Below, piece by piece: positions 42,401-49,830 of a DNA stretch of 64,000 nucleotides (within the stretch, counting starts at the first letter, position 1; each line of letters opens with the position of its first letter). Below the pieces are notes generated by a model. That model was not told the origin of the DNA and did no database searches. It saw nothing but the letters and a program-made list of their open reading frames with translations. The stretch comes from Amblyomma americanum (taxonomy: Eukaryota > Arthropoda > Arachnida > Ixodida > Ixodidae): positions 120,170,744 to 120,234,743 of the forward strand of contig NC_135497.1 in the NCBI RefSeq assembly GCF_052857255.1. The letters run 5' to 3'. A program made the translations under genes and the position numbers.

Positions 42401-45400
42401 GAACACTGAATCAGTCTCCTGCCACATTTTGTCTAGTCGGCAGGCGATTCACAAGTTGCAGAAGAGAATATAAGTGTATAAACAAAAGTTCTCCAGATAT
42501 AATGCTGAAATTTTGTGCACTTAAGTTTAAAAGCATGACTTGCTTAAGTTAGAAGCATGCCTAACATGCAGAAAAAGTTTAATAAAAATCCATCAAAAAA
42601 TATGAAAATTGGTGTTGAAAGCCATGTCCCCCTTTAAAAAACTGAAATTAATGCCAAGAACTCCAATTTCTATTAATTTTGGGTTCTTTGCACTTTCACG
42701 GCAGCCTGAAAATATGCAAAAACATCCCCAGACAAAGTGTCATTTTTTCTGAGAGAAGCAGCAGCTTACAAAAGGAACATGAAGCTACAGCAGCATGGCT
42801 AACACCATAACAACATAAAAAACGTGAATTTTATCCCTGGAATACATGTAAAGTGGAAAACAAAAGGGAGCATTAAATGCAAAAGTAAAGCACAAGAACT
42901 TGTAGAGTTCCCTTTTACAGCATTAAGCACATAACCCTTAAAAAACACCGAGGACAAAATAAATTGGCTTCTTATCAAGCGATTACCCCATTCAAATGAC
43001 AAAGACATTACTTTCATTGAAAATAGAGCTTTTAAAGCTAGGGAATCCCAAAAAATGAAATACATATGTAACCACCACGGCTGTTTTCGCAAGCAAATTG
43101 CAGTGCGACAAGACAGTTTTTTGTGCGCGGATGTCCAAGGCTAGGTCGCACAGCCATGCACCTCCAAATGGCAATTAAGGAGTTCTTTCCTGTCTTGACA
43201 TCACGAGTTTGAATTGAGTTGTGGGAGAATTTTGTAATCTAATTTACTCGGCAATAAATTCATCTTTTGCTGCTGAACAAACATCAACATAGCCACAAAG
43301 AGTCAGCAAAAATTGTATGCAGTTGTTCTCTGTCTCTTCTTATCGTTTTTTTTGCTTTACTGTTGGAATAGAACCTTTGAGTTATTAGGGCAGCTCAGCA
43401 CAGAGCAACCTGGTGTGTGCAAGTCATAAGCCTTTGACTTCACTTTATAGCTGCTTAGCCCTTGAACTTCCTTCGATGAGTTAAAAAATTTCGAATGTCT
43501 TACATCACTGTTCACCCTTACAGCACCATGATTTGTAGCATAATCAGGATCACTTGCAGAACAAATGAGCAGACAATCTTTCACAGAGTGCCAGTTGACA
43601 GCTGTAATAAAATATAGAACTGCATCATCACAAAATGTTGGCAGAGAAAATCAGCTCACAGTATGCACAAATGTTACCACATGCAGTGTTATTTTTGGGA
43701 CTGCAACAGTACAATAAAAAAGACAGAAGAAGGCTTTCCACCAAGAGAAGAATTGGTATAAATGGCTTTAGCATGGGAGTGTATTGTCACTTGTACTGCG
43801 CAGCAATAATACTTTCTCGCAGATGCCCACCTCAAAGCATCAATAATGTGTGCTATGAGGCACTATACATGCAAGGAAGTCCATATCACTGACAAAAATA
43901 GTGAACAGCAGATAGGGTTAGAGTGCCTGTAACCTAGAATTCAATTCAGAATTTGAAGTTCTTTTTATACAGAACACAAGGTCAATATTCAGTTCATTAT
44001 TAATGCAATGCTAGCAGAAATCAATCAGGAGGATGCCATCAGTAACAAATTTGATTCCTCAATCCACATGGATAAGAATGAAAGGCTTATGAGTTTGCTT
44101 GGCTGAAAAATGGAAGCCACAGAGCAGTCATGTGTAGCGCCATTAAAAAGAGTTTCTGAGCTACATGCCTATTACACAAACAAACGTGGCAAGCAACAAG
44201 CAATAGCACTCGACTAAAAGATTAGTGAAGCACATTATTGCCTTTGAATAGCTATAATGCAGTTAATTAGTCAAAACAAAACAAAAAATCAAGGAATTAA
44301 TAGAGCCAGAAAGGTTTGACTGAAGTTGACTACAAACCACAGCTGCTCAGTGGTTATATGTGGCATTCTTATACTAGGCACAACGTGATAGGTTTGAATT
44401 GAGCTGAAGTGACCATATTTTGTTGCAGGAGAAATGCAAAGGCAAAACTTTTATGTAGAGAGACTTAACAGTATATTAAATATGTAAGGTGGAGGAAATT
44501 AACCTGGGGGACCACACCACAGAGGGCTTCGCAACTGGCCCCTCAGTTCTGGTACACAAGAAGCCATTTAATGAGTAACTGAAAAAGGTAACCATACCGA
44601 CATCAGTGCAGGTCAGTATCATGTCAGTGCTGCACACCCAAACTCCTGGAGGGCCATTTTCTAGCATCTGACATTGGAGGAAGCAAAGCGAGCTTGTGCT
44701 GCATCAGAAAAAACTAGGAAAACTCAATTACAGTGAGATATGGCTAGGCTGCAAGTTGCGCGCTACCTAACTTAACACAGTAAGCATAGCATGGGAAGAA
44801 CGCAGAACGAAAACAAGACAGGACAAGCACTAACTTTCAACACAGCGGATTTACTGCAGACCAGAAGGATATATATGCAACTGATACAGCTGACGGAAAG
44901 GAGATTAAAAAAACACATAACAAAAGTGCCACATGCCATCATGCCATGAAATCGAGCTGTTTCCTTGATAATGCCACAGACGGCCTGCTGACGCATTGAT
45001 CTCCTGCCCATGCTATCTCACACGTTTCCTTGATTTCTCATAGTCAAGCCGTTATGGTGCCTATACAAAATGACAGTCTTATCGAACAGGAGATGGCAAG
45101 GTGGTTCTGCGTCACATTTTTTGCAATGGGCTGCCAGATGGCCGTCTTTGGTGATGTTTCTCGTCTTCGTCCTGTGTTCTTCGCGCGCTATGCATACTGT
45201 GTTACAACAAATTACCAACCTGCCCAAGCCTATTTCATTCTACCTAACCTATTTTCATCCAGATCACTGCAACATATACCAAGCAAGCATGAAATAGGCA
45301 TCAGCATCTAAAATATTACATTGCAATGATTGAGAGTTCCAACAAAATTTTCATGTAATATTGAATTACCGAAGTTGCTGCAATGCAAAATTATGCATGA

Positions 45401-48400
45401 ATTTGGTACCTGAGAGACAATGTTGAGGAGGTTCTCAAGGTTGGAAGAGCGACCGGTAATTTGGTCAGTGGAAGCTGCATGAATTTCAGGTATGCTCATA
45501 AATGCTTTTCCACATGGTTCCAGAGCATACTCCCTACTCTGTAGAGTGAAGTATACACAAAAAAAAAAAAAAACCTTTCAGTGCTTTGTCATTGTATACT
45601 ACCATTAAAAATTGCCAACACCAGTTTTATGGCAAAACACAGCAATTTTAGCTAAAAATTAAACATCAATACTACAGACTACTGGCATTATATAAAAACC
45701 AATAGTTACTACTACTGGAGCTGGTAGGCATGACTACAGCTCAACACCTATTATGGTTAATGCTAACAGCACTGCACAGAAAAAGAAACGTTGCATGACA
45801 GAAAGTAAAAAAAAAGTGGAATAACAAACGAGGTAGTATACAGTCTGCACTCGACACGTATGCAAGGCTCAATTTTTGCAAGATGAAAATTTTTTCCACT
45901 AGTCTGCTTGCACTTGGCACATGGCCCACAAGAGCAATGCGTACAGCCAGTGCACTAAACCTCTCTAATCACTAAACCTCATAACAGTACAAGCATTGGG
46001 AATTTAACACCATATTCAGCGATACTGAAAAATGCTGTACAGTCCATGCCTATAGTCTGAAAACCACAAAATTTGAACTTTTAACCAAGTATATTCCTTG
46101 GACTGTATATCAGAAATTACGGTTATAACAGTATACCGACTTTAACATGTCCAGACTGTGAAACTTGCACAAAATGCTAAAAATGAGTAATAATGCAGTG
46201 ATGTTAAAATTGTGTAATAACGTCAAACATCTTACGTGATGCAGGATCAAAATTCGACTTTTGTCAAGCACATCAGGAGACATTACCTGTAAAATAAATA
46301 TGATAATGCTAGGGCATTCCTTTCTACTGTCAGAATGACATATTAATGAAGAATGATATATTGCATTACAGAAAATAAAATTTTGCATTTGCTTCCAGAA
46401 ATTAATTCATCACATCTTAAATCTTGACCAAGTAATTCACAGGACTTTCCCTTGCAACAACAGAAGCATCTAACCTGTGCACTCAGAGAGGGTCACAGCG
46501 AGTTTCAGATTGGGTGGAGCTGAGGGAGAACTCCCCTGTGCAAGCAACCCCCCCCCCCCCCCAAAAAAAAAAAAAAATTTGATAACTGACATGTATACGA
46601 CAATTTTACTTCACTTTAATCTAAACCCATAGAGCTACGGACATCTTAATACCTTGTGACAAAAATTTTGGTCTGTGCCATTGTGTCTTTAGCATGCTAT
46701 ATCTGTGCATAGTCACACTTTACAAGTTAATAAAGACACATAGTAACTCAAAATCTTGTAATGAGGAAAAAAGAAAGAGAAAGAGAGAGCAAGAACACTA
46801 ACTGAGCCCTGAGTATTTTTTATAGACTTTCTACACCTGTGGTCTCAAAGTCTTTTACACCTTAAAGTGAAAAAACTGCTCCAGTGGAAATTCTAGGGCA
46901 ATTTTACTTTCACAAAGGTAAACAGCCCAAGCACCATACTACACTGTATTTTAATTCTAAAGCAATTTGCAAGCAAACACACAGAGCACTGCAAAAAATA
47001 CAGGCTATCAATGTTTCAAAGGCATCGGTAAGAATAACGGGCCTCTAGAATTTCGCCTCCATCGAAATTCGACAGCCGCAGCCGGGATCGAACCCGCGTC
47101 TTTTGGGCCAGCAGCTTGAGTGCCGTAACCACTCAGCCACTGCGGCGGCTAGAATAAAGAATGTGAATGCAGAAATACGTGAACCGTGTTTGCACATGTA
47201 GAAATGAAGATGCGAGTCACCAGAGGCCCTCTAGCAGGCGTATATGACAGCTAATGTAGTTAGTGTGAGGCATCGAGATGAGTTTAGGGAAATGCTGTGT
47301 GAAAACACTATTCATACTCGTTCTTCCACAAATGGCGAGCGAACACATTCGAATTATTGAGTAACTCAAGGTTGAAAGTATTCTCTATGTTGCGAATGAA
47401 CAGTGAGCTCTCCATCTTGGAGATGTCATTGTTGAAGTTAGCAGACTGCCATCAGTGCTACATGGCAGCTATTTCGAGGAAATGTTGAAGTTGCCTTGGC
47501 AGTCCACGTACACACCCAAATTGATTGTTTGGTTGCCTGTGAACTGAACTTTATAGTTTATTTGATCATTTGCTCTGCTGTACATGTTTTCAGTGCTCAA
47601 AGGCTAGAACTCTCTGAACTACCTGCCTTGAGCACAGGGGGCTTAGACCAAGCAATGCATGCACTATACTCAATCAGAAATTCTTGCAGTGGAGTGGGAG
47701 CTTTGAGTATGAGAAGACAGGTTCTATAACTGTGTGGTTGACCCATGAGCATGTGAGAGCTATACGAATATCGAATATCAAACATTAAAGCGTTGACTCG
47801 CGTTCACAGCTTCCACTACACACTTCTTTCTTTCTCCTTTCCGCCCCTTCCACCCCTCTCCCATGGCTTGGTTCAGGTATTGACCCTGAATCCCTGAATG
47901 AGAAAGTCACTGCACCTTTCTTTTCTTCCGAGCCACCTCTCACCGCTTGGCGTAAGATGGTGGCCTTCATGACTGTTTTTGTGGTGTTCTTTAAGGCATG
48001 CTCATTATAACATGTTGTGAATGACTGAACTTCAAGAAAAAGATACAATGAACAACTGTGGGCTTAATTCAGAGCCATAGTCATCTGGCCAGCTATGTCC
48101 ACTGCAGGACAAAGGCATCCTGCAATGATCTCCTACAAGCCCTATACTGCACCAACCTCAGCCATGCAATCCTCCTAAATTTCCTAACCTCATCTGCCCA
48201 CCCGACTCTGCACCCCTTTCTCATGCACTATTGTGTTCCCTACCACACCAGGCTGAGTATTTACAGTGATTCAAAACTTTAAGAAACATCTAGTATGATT
48301 TCTTTCATTCAATTTCTATTCTTTCCACTGATGCCACACTCTCTTTATCATGTTCCTTTACCCCATTCAATGTACCCCAATTTCTGTGACAGCAAAAACA

Positions 48401-49605
48401 ACTTGGGGAATCAGACGTACAAGACATTCTGAAATAAAAGGTTTGAAGACATCTCGTCTGATCTGCTAGTAAATTCATGTCAAAAAGGAAAACAGGAATG
48501 CTGGTCAAGGCAAGACATTACGTGACCTAAGCTTCTGTATGGCTGCTGAAATGTCTTAACCTTTTTAACAGCAACTTTTGGTCGGTGTTCCTGTTTTCCT
48601 TTTTGACACAAGAAACTGTGTTTTTGACAAACCCATCTCAGCCACATCCCCCTTCTTGCAAACATCTGAGGCATTGCAAAGTTGAAATACTCATCTCACC
48701 ATCCTACTCCACGTACTTGTATACGGAATAATATAAGAACGGCTACAATTTCACTGAGTGCTGCAGCAGTCCTGATGGAGAAATAAAAAACCCATTTAAA
48801 TTGCAATCAGCTGCTGAGAAGTGATGCTTAAGGCACAACGGAATGAGCAAACTTCAAGATAGGTAATGGTAGGCAACTTCAAGGCAGGCAATTTTTTTTT
48901 ATAGCCGCTATCTGTCCACGCACGGAGCTTAACAATTGCAGCCCAGACATCCTTGTAAACCCAGATGAAAATTCCATTACCTGCTGGATTACGGAACCGG
49001 AAATCATGCCCTTTTGCAGCTGGAAAACATTAAATTACAACCGGAAAATTAAGGAACTGGAAATGTGTCCAACTATAATATTTTATTGCTTCCAGTTCGA
49101 AAATTTTTATTTCCAGCTAGAATTTGAAATTGAACTGCCCTTTCCAGCCACTCCAGATGGAAATTCAACTGGAAATAGTGCCTCCATTTTCATGCGGGAT
49201 GTTATGGTTTCGCTTAACTTTACAGAAACAATGTGCGCTAGTAAAATCCGCACCCTGTATCATAAAATCGGTTGTGAGCAGGCGTATACTTGCCGTAAAT
49301 CCGTTATGTGCACTCAAAAATTCTGTCACTACCAGGAGCGCATTCAATGTCGCAGCTCCGCTGCCGATATTACTTGCGGGGTCTTCGACGGTGAGAATCT
49401 TGACTGATTCCGAAATAATGTTCCGTGCTTGGAGTACCCGGAGTTCTGGAAAAGGTGAAAATCAAGCCTCATGCACAAAAACAAAAAATGAAAACACTAC
49501 AAACGGCAAGGAATAGTAGATTTACTGCCACGCATTACCTGCTTCAATTGCAGTCGCCCATTTGAGAGAAGAGCAGGTCACCACAATGCAGTCAAAGTTG
49601 CACAT
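3214..49605 (-). CDS. FCSK: L-fucose kinase (fucokinase), 27 coding exons found, 3' end incomplete
   Basis: Fucokinase phosphorylates free L-fucose to L-fucose-1-phosphate with ATP, the first step of the cytosolic salvage route to GDP-fucose. Exons were placed by reading the minus strand for pieces that align in order with the animal family and checking splice sites and phase. In order they are: 49539-49605, 49294-49445, 46236-46286, 45410-45538, 44598-44667, 43504-43601, 40590-40670, 39309-39428, 36922-37062, 36602-36779, 34702-34820, 32329-32502, 31422-31529, 30253-30390, 28794-28909, 27099-27176, 25861-25997, 22451-22608, 19205-19351, 18731-18895, 17813-17847, 17622-17725, 12411-12548, 12236-12330, 9537-9755, 4505-4606, 3214-3436. 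They total about 1,114 codons; the human protein is about 1,084. The N-terminal two thirds is the guanylyltransferase-like fucokinase domain and the C-terminal third is the GHMP kinase. Exons 1-25 join without a frame break; exons 26 and 27 each need one extra base. The last exon is not seen. Confidence 0.93.
3437..4504. other. FCSK intron 26
   Basis: AT-rich intron sequence with a GC donor at its 5' end (4504-4503). No gene or clear mobile element was recognised. Confidence 0.5.
4505..4606 (-). CDS. FCSK: FCSK exon 26, one-base frame break, GC donor
   Basis: The 5' half reads [14 protein letters not shown] (family DVLRSWYARLPAVV). The 3' half reads [20 protein letters not shown] in another frame (family QNAHSLVRQTEECAEAFRQ). 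The exon is 102 nt, but phase 0 in and phase 1 out require 103, so one base is missing near the middle. The exon ends CAA G and the next bases are GCAAGG, a GC donor; exon 27 then supplies GG to complete Gly. Confidence 0.8.
5438..5505 (+). repeat. tRNA-derived SINE head
   Basis: TGGTAGAGCACCTG (A-box-like) is followed by GTGGGTTCGACTCCC (B box) at a spacing typical of tRNA promoters. It lies inside the TA-flanked element and is not foldable into a complete tRNA by eye. Confidence 0.55.
5552..6440 (+). pseudogene. piggyBac transposase relic (PGBD4-like), C-terminal half
   Basis: Successive frames give [20 protein letters not shown] (the core around a catalytic Asp, here Asn, of ..xxDNFYTSxxL..), [15 protein letters not shown], an equivalent of [19 protein letters not shown], and a C-terminal Cys-rich tail [12 protein letters not shown]. 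The frame is broken several times (stops near 5842, 5990, 6070 and 6250). The N-terminal half is missing. It is not functional. Confidence 0.8.
6584..6606. repeat. Poly(G) tract
   Basis: An unbroken run of over 20 G between the piggyBac relic and the hAT element. Similar G/C runs occur at about 40100, 46549, 50151 and 50990. Such runs are prone to length errors. Confidence 0.8.
6660..8105. mobile_element. hAT-type element with 8-bp target duplication
   Basis: The left end TAGGGGTGTGCGAATATTCG and the inverted right end TATGGGTGTGCGAATATCGA are flanked on both sides by the identical octamer GTAAATAT (6652-6659 and 8106-8113). An 8-bp duplication with this terminus type is characteristic of hAT. 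No transposase is seen, so it is non-autonomous. It is inserted just downstream of the piggyBac relic. Confidence 0.85.
8208..8211. other. Possible right terminus of the piggyBac relic
   Basis: GCCCTTAAGGGG runs into TTAA here. piggyBac elements end in C/G-rich repeats next to TTAA. No matching left terminus was found near 5.5 kb, so this is tentative. Confidence 0.35.
8731..8885. repeat. Short foldback repeat
   Basis: The left arm 8731-8766 (GTAATAAGG..AGTAATTACTC..GGCATCCACCCA) is the inverted match of the right arm 8849-8885, with an ~80 bp loop. It lies inside the TA-flanked cluster. Confidence 0.7.
9537..9755 (-). CDS. FCSK: FCSK exon 25
   Basis: [20 protein letters not shown] is almost invariant in fucokinases. 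The exon ends ..[13 protein letters not shown], matching YTGKTRLARNLLQ. Acceptor TTTAATAG, donor GTATAG, phase 0 on both sides. Confidence 0.96.
10343..10430 (+). repeat. SINE, tRNA-like head
   Basis: GTGGCTGCAGTGGGTTATGC resembles a diverged A-box region and GCGGGTTCGATCTCGGCCGC is a B box, matching the head of the SINE at 47.04-47.15 kb. Confidence 0.65.
11478..11570 (+). repeat. SINE, 3' part
   Basis: CCAGGTGGTCGAAATAATCC, then CTGCGGCGTCCTTCAAAGCC and TGAGTCGCTTCGGGGCGT, typical of the body and tail of the same tick SINE family. The head is missing. Confidence 0.7.
12236..12330 (-). CDS. FCSK: FCSK exon 24 (GHMP ATP-binding loop)
   Basis: [20 protein letters not shown] continues the LPxGSGLGTSS motif that binds ATP phosphates in GHMP kinases. 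Acceptor GTTACTACAG, donor GTAAGT. Confidence 0.95.
12411..12548 (-). CDS. FCSK: FCSK exon 23
   Basis: [20 protein letters not shown] then [20 protein letters not shown] and LPQGS, matching [37 protein letters not shown] and LPHGS. It contains the first half of the ATP-binding motif. Donor G|GTCAGG. Confidence 0.94.
12642..13020 (+). pseudogene. piggyBac-like left end with transposase N-terminus
   Basis: TTAACCCTTTAACTCCC at 12642 has the look of a piggyBac terminus (TTAA target then CCCTTT). About 270 bp on, 12917-13018 encodes an acidic stretch ([18 protein letters not shown]..) like the N-termini of these transposases. A stop follows and no catalytic domain was found, so this is a fragment. 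It lies in FCSK intron 22. Confidence 0.5.
13021..17621. other. FCSK intron 22, remainder
   Basis: AT-rich sequence without a recognised gene. A short inverted repeat (TATATCCTCATCAGACC at about 13664 and its inverse at about 14163) is the only structure I noticed. Confidence 0.4.
17622..17725 (-). CDS. FCSK: FCSK exon 22
   Basis: [20 protein letters not shown] then [14 protein letters not shown]; ..[10 protein letters not shown].. matches DLRDYCQPHAPGA. Acceptor GCTAACCAG, donor G|GTAAGA. Confidence 0.88.
17813..17847 (-). CDS. FCSK: FCSK exon 21 (35-nt exon)
   Basis: [11 protein letters not shown], matching RRPIGARARRIP. Acceptor TTGACAG, donor GTATGT. It is the smallest exon of the gene and gene finders could easily miss it. 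Confidence 0.9.
18731..18895 (-). CDS. FCSK: FCSK exon 20 (start of GHMP kinase domain)
   Basis: [20 protein letters not shown] then [20 protein letters not shown], the conserved entry to the GHMP kinase fold of fucokinases (ARxDxxGGWxDTPP, sugar-binding strand). Acceptor TTGCAG, donor GTGAGC, phase 0. Confidence 0.95.
19205..19351 (-). CDS. FCSK: FCSK exon 19
   Basis: [20 protein letters not shown] then [17 protein letters not shown], aligned to [20 protein letters not shown] then EGAGQILIRQAVMSAQ. Acceptor TGTCACAG, donor GTAAGC, phase 0. Confidence 0.93.
20242..21600. mobile_element. TTAA-flanked TIR element, copy A
   Basis: Flanked by TTAA (20238-20241 and 21601-21604), with ends GAAGGGGCGCAGCTTTCC and, inverted, GGGGGGATAAGGCTTTCAGC. 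Two internal stretches match copy B at 41916-42633 (for example around AGACATGTCTA and the AAAAATTATTT block). It is about twice as long as copy B, so it carries an insertion or B has a deletion. Located in FCSK intron 18. Confidence 0.65.
22451..22608 (-). CDS. FCSK: FCSK exon 18
   Basis: [20 protein letters not shown] then [11 protein letters not shown], nearly the conserved [20 protein letters not shown] then RSGPAANPEW. Acceptor TTTGTTTAG, donor GTGAGA. Confidence 0.93.
23869..23936. repeat. Near-perfect hairpin
   Basis: The 29-nt arm 23869-23897 pairs completely with 23904-23936 apart from a 4-nt bulge (AACT); the loop is GTTAAA. It could be a microRNA-like precursor, a decayed MITE or an assembly snap-back. 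Confidence 0.75.
24209..25418. mobile_element. TIR element of ~1.2 kb
   Basis: The left end TACCAAATTTACTAGTGTAA and the inverted right end TGCCATATTTACTCGTGTAA, both followed by TGAAC, are the same sequence in opposite orientation. No transposase was seen. A similar terminus (ACACGAGTAAATATGG) occurs alone at about 33897-33912. Confidence 0.55.
25861..25997 (-). CDS. FCSK: FCSK exon 17
   Basis: [20 protein letters not shown] then [20 protein letters not shown], aligned to DLFFRQALHKARHVLE and [22 protein letters not shown]. Donor G|GTATGT. Confidence 0.87.
26893..27058. mobile_element. Short pogo-like MITE beside exon 16
   Basis: Begins CAGTAAACTCTAGGTAATTC after TA and ends, inverted, CAGTTAACTCTTGGGCTC. 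The interior is rich in TAATTTGAA motifs common to pogo-like MITEs. The right flank reads CA rather than TA. Confidence 0.55.
27099..27176 (-). CDS. FCSK: FCSK exon 16
   Basis: [20 protein letters not shown] then QFHKCW, aligned to RLSWEQLQPCLDRA. Acceptor TTCACACAG, donor GTAAGT. A short pogo-like MITE (26893-27058) ends about 40 bp beyond the donor. Confidence 0.85.
28794..28909 (-). CDS. FCSK: FCSK exon 15
   Basis: [20 protein letters not shown] aligns with [20 protein letters not shown]; the exon ends ..QENVDE with GA|GTGCGG. The donor is weak but fixed by the frame of exon 16. Acceptor CTTTTGCAG. Confidence 0.82.
29038..29945. mobile_element. TTAA-flanked TIR element
   Basis: AGGAACCGACAACTCAC at the left and, inverted, AGAAACCGACAACTGAA at the right, both bordered by TTAA (29034-29037 and 29946-29949). 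No coding sequence. Located in FCSK intron 14. Confidence 0.65.
30253..30390 (-). CDS. FCSK: FCSK exon 14
   Basis: Forty-six codons ending in [11 protein letters not shown], which aligns with VRAWDLWDPET. The 5' boundary (GTTTGAAG|GCACAC) is inferred from phase and length, with a rather poor pyrimidine tract. Donor GTTAGG. Confidence 0.75.
31099..31320 (-). repeat. SINE, nearly complete, minus strand
   Basis: On the minus strand a tRNA-like head (GGGATTCGATCC region, 31255-31320) is followed by the SINE body and a tail at about 31099-31120 (TTTGGTTTAATGTCCC on the plus strand). It lies in FCSK intron 13. Confidence 0.7.
31422..31529 (-). CDS. FCSK: FCSK exon 13
   Basis: [20 protein letters not shown] then [16 protein letters not shown], aligned to the LVLQGHHTRLH..FTLVGRLDSWE region. 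Phase 0 both sides; acceptor GGTTTTCAG, donor GTAAAA. Confidence 0.85.
32329..32502 (-). CDS. FCSK: FCSK exon 12 (left-handed beta-helix-like segment)
   Basis: [20 protein letters not shown] then [20 protein letters not shown] and [17 protein letters not shown]. The repeated I/V-G pattern is that of hexapeptide-like turns in sugar nucleotidyltransferases and matches the GPGSVLQHCHLQGP..IGAGC region. Acceptor TTCTGCACAG, donor GTAAGA. Confidence 0.9.
32503..34701. other. FCSK intron 11
   Basis: Holds the SINE fragment at 33066-33212 and a lone TIR-like terminus at about 33897-33912. Open frames at 33.3-33.8 kb lack family features and were not called. Confidence 0.4.
33066..33212 (-). repeat. 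SINE, body and 3' part, minus strand
   Basis: TGGTTTTATAGGGTTTAATA, ATAATTTCGACCATCTAACG and GGGCCTCTAGCATTTCGCCT match the body of the same SINE family in reverse. The tRNA-like head is absent. Confidence 0.7.
34702..34820 (-). CDS. FCSK: FCSK exon 11
   Basis: [20 protein letters not shown] then [19 protein letters not shown], in phase with exons 10 and 12. Similarity to the human protein is weak here, as expected for a variable stretch before the beta-helix-like region. Donor GTAAGT. Confidence 0.8.
34959..35237. mobile_element. MITE with ~30-bp terminal inverted repeats
   Basis: Left arm ATGCAACTCAAGAATGAAGT and inverted right arm ATACAACTCAAGAACGAAGC, both continuing into GCAAATGCCCC. 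About 280 bp, non-coding, in FCSK intron 10. Confidence 0.7.
36602..36779 (-). CDS. FCSK: FCSK exon 10
   Basis: [20 protein letters not shown] matches [20 protein letters not shown]. The rest (..[17 protein letters not shown]) matches the ..RAQLWRELRDQPLTMAY region. Acceptor TCTTTTAG, donor T|GTAAGT. Confidence 0.9.
36922..37062 (-). CDS. FCSK: FCSK exon 9, possible lineage-specific or cassette exon
   Basis: A 141-nt open exon (47 codons, phase 0 both sides; acceptor TTTCTTAG, donor GTAGTT) beginning [20 protein letters not shown] and ending YVHKLDIK. It sits exactly between two blocks that are adjacent in the human protein as I recall it (..PVQ and LSLFFDIL..), so it is an insertion relative to human. 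Skipping it would keep the frame. The splice sites and open frame support a real exon, but there is no outside homology to confirm it. Confidence 0.65.
38430..38940. repeat. Degenerate GC-rich minisatellite
   Basis: Three or more diverged units of roughly 100-150 bp share CGCCATACCCTCCTCCTTCC, ATGGTAACCACCCTCC and GGTTACGCCTTC-type blocks (about 38440, 38590 and 38694 onward). GC content is well above the surrounding intron 8 sequence. Confidence 0.65.
39309..39428 (-). CDS. FCSK: FCSK exon 8
   Basis: [20 protein letters not shown] then [20 protein letters not shown], matching VSGVVFFSVETAERLLATH..PPLDACTYLGLDSGARPVQ. Acceptor GTTTTTCAG, donor GTTGGC, phase 0 on both sides. Confidence 0.92.
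40590..40670 (-). CDS. FCSK: FCSK exon 7
   Basis: [20 protein letters not shown] then PDGTVLV, matching the family's [20 protein letters not shown] then PDGRVPLV. Acceptor TTATTTTCAG, donor GTAAGT, phase 0. Confidence 0.9.
41916..42633. mobile_element. TTAA-flanked TIR element, copy B
   Basis: Ends CGGGGGATATGGCTTTCAA and, inverted, AGGGGGACATGGCTTTCAA, bordered by TTAA (41912-41915 and 42634-42637). The interior matches parts of copy A at 20242-21600. Located in FCSK intron 6. Confidence 0.7.
43504..43601 (-). CDS. FCSK: FCSK exon 6
   Basis: [20 protein letters not shown] then [12 protein letters not shown], matching [20 protein letters not shown] and AQNHGVYLTD. Acceptor TTTTATTACAG, donor GTAAGA. 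Confidence 0.9.
44598..44667 (-). CDS. FCSK: FCSK exon 5
   Basis: [20 protein letters not shown] is nearly identical to the conserved [13 protein letters not shown] block. Acceptor AATGTCAG, donor G|GTATGG, phase 1 end. Confidence 0.92.
44770..45240 (-). pseudogene. Penelope-like element fragment, C-terminal region
   Basis: On the minus strand, [14 protein letters not shown] and [14 protein letters not shown] followed by an H/R/E-rich stretch resemble the Cys-containing tail of Penelope-like GIY-YIG endonucleases in ticks. Stops interrupt it, and the nucleotide end (44776-44850) resembles the terminal region of such elements. No reverse transcriptase is present. Located in FCSK intron 4. Confidence 0.45.
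45410..45538 (-). CDS. FCSK: FCSK exon 4
   Basis: Encodes [17 protein letters not shown] and, later, [12 protein letters not shown], matching the family's DDCGRAFTCLP and CNLDCLLDIM blocks. Phase 0 on both sides; donor GTACCA. Confidence 0.85.
46236..46286 (-). CDS. FCSK: FCSK exon 3
   Basis: Seventeen codons, [17 protein letters not shown], aligned to the family's VVTSDVLHSAWILILHM. Acceptor TTATTTTACAG, donor GTAAGA, phase 0 on both sides. Confidence 0.88.
47037..47150 (-). repeat. Tick tRNA-derived SINE, head and first part of body
   Basis: Minus-strand GCAGTGGCTGAGTGGTTACG is the A-box region, GACGCGGGTTCGATCCCGGC the B box, and CGATGGAGGCGAAATTCTAG the start of the body. This is the clearest SINE copy in the window and the best clue to the host group. 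Confidence 0.85.
48061..48300 (+). repeat. Non-LTR retrotransposon 3' fragment (probably RTE-like)
   Basis: CAGCTATGTCCACTGCAGGA then CAAAGGCATCCTGCAATGAT and, further on, CTAATTTCCTAACCTCATCTG-like text, a signature widespread in arthropod genomes as the end of an RTE-type element. Non-coding and diverged. Confidence 0.5.
48478..48608. repeat. Inverted repeat with 21-nt arms
   Basis: TGTCAAAAAGGAAAACAGGA at 48478 and its exact inverse near 48588-48608 enclose about 90 bp. The origin is not recognised. Confidence 0.6.
49294..49445 (-). CDS. FCSK: FCSK exon 2 (GC donor)
   Basis: Encodes [20 protein letters not shown], the nucleotidyltransferase-like signature (VEDP..x(VI)GSGGATLNALL) of fucokinase and fucose-1-phosphate guanylyltransferase. 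Acceptor CTTTTCCAG. The family alignment places the exon end after GGA TTT ACG, where the next bases are GCAAGT, a consensus GC donor rather than GT. Confidence 0.88.
49539..49605 (-). CDS. FCSK: FCSK exon 1 (start codon)
   Basis: Begins [16 protein letters not shown], matching the ..WTVIILTC.. start of the family. An in-frame TAA lies a short way upstream of the ATG, which supports this start. The exon ends GCA G, then GTAATG; exon 2 supplies AA to make Glu. Confidence 0.88.
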
Positions 49606-49779
49606 TATGCTGAAATTATGGAAACAAAACGGATCTTATAAGCTGTTGTTTAAGCAGCACATGACACCATCGAAAACACGGCGATAATTGGTACCCTAAC
49701 TTCGCTGCTTGCAAAACGTCGAGGAACTTCACATCCCTCGAACAGCCTTGAAAGACCGCCAACACTTGCTCGCCTTGGC

Positions 49780-49830
49780 TTGGATTGGTTGACCCAGTTG
49801 AGCAAACGAATCAGCTGTTGATTGGTTTCG
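49780..49830 (-). promoter_or_regulatory. Two CCAAT boxes upstream of FCSK
   Basis: ATTGG at 49784-49788 and 49821-49825 reads CCAAT on the gene strand, about 180 and 220 bp upstream of the start codon. No TATA box is evident nearby. This placement fits a TATA-less housekeeping promoter but is only suggestive. Confidence 0.35.

Larger units (their letters stand above)
46287..49293. other. FCSK intron 2
   Basis: Intron of about 3 kb bounded by a GC donor and an AG acceptor. It contains a full SINE (47037-47150), a non-LTR fragment (48061-48300) and an inverted repeat (48478-48608). Confidence 0.5.

Noticed and set aside
49006..49516. Plus-strand frames of 130 and 133 codons
   Set aside because: They are antisense to FCSK exon 2 and adjoining intron.
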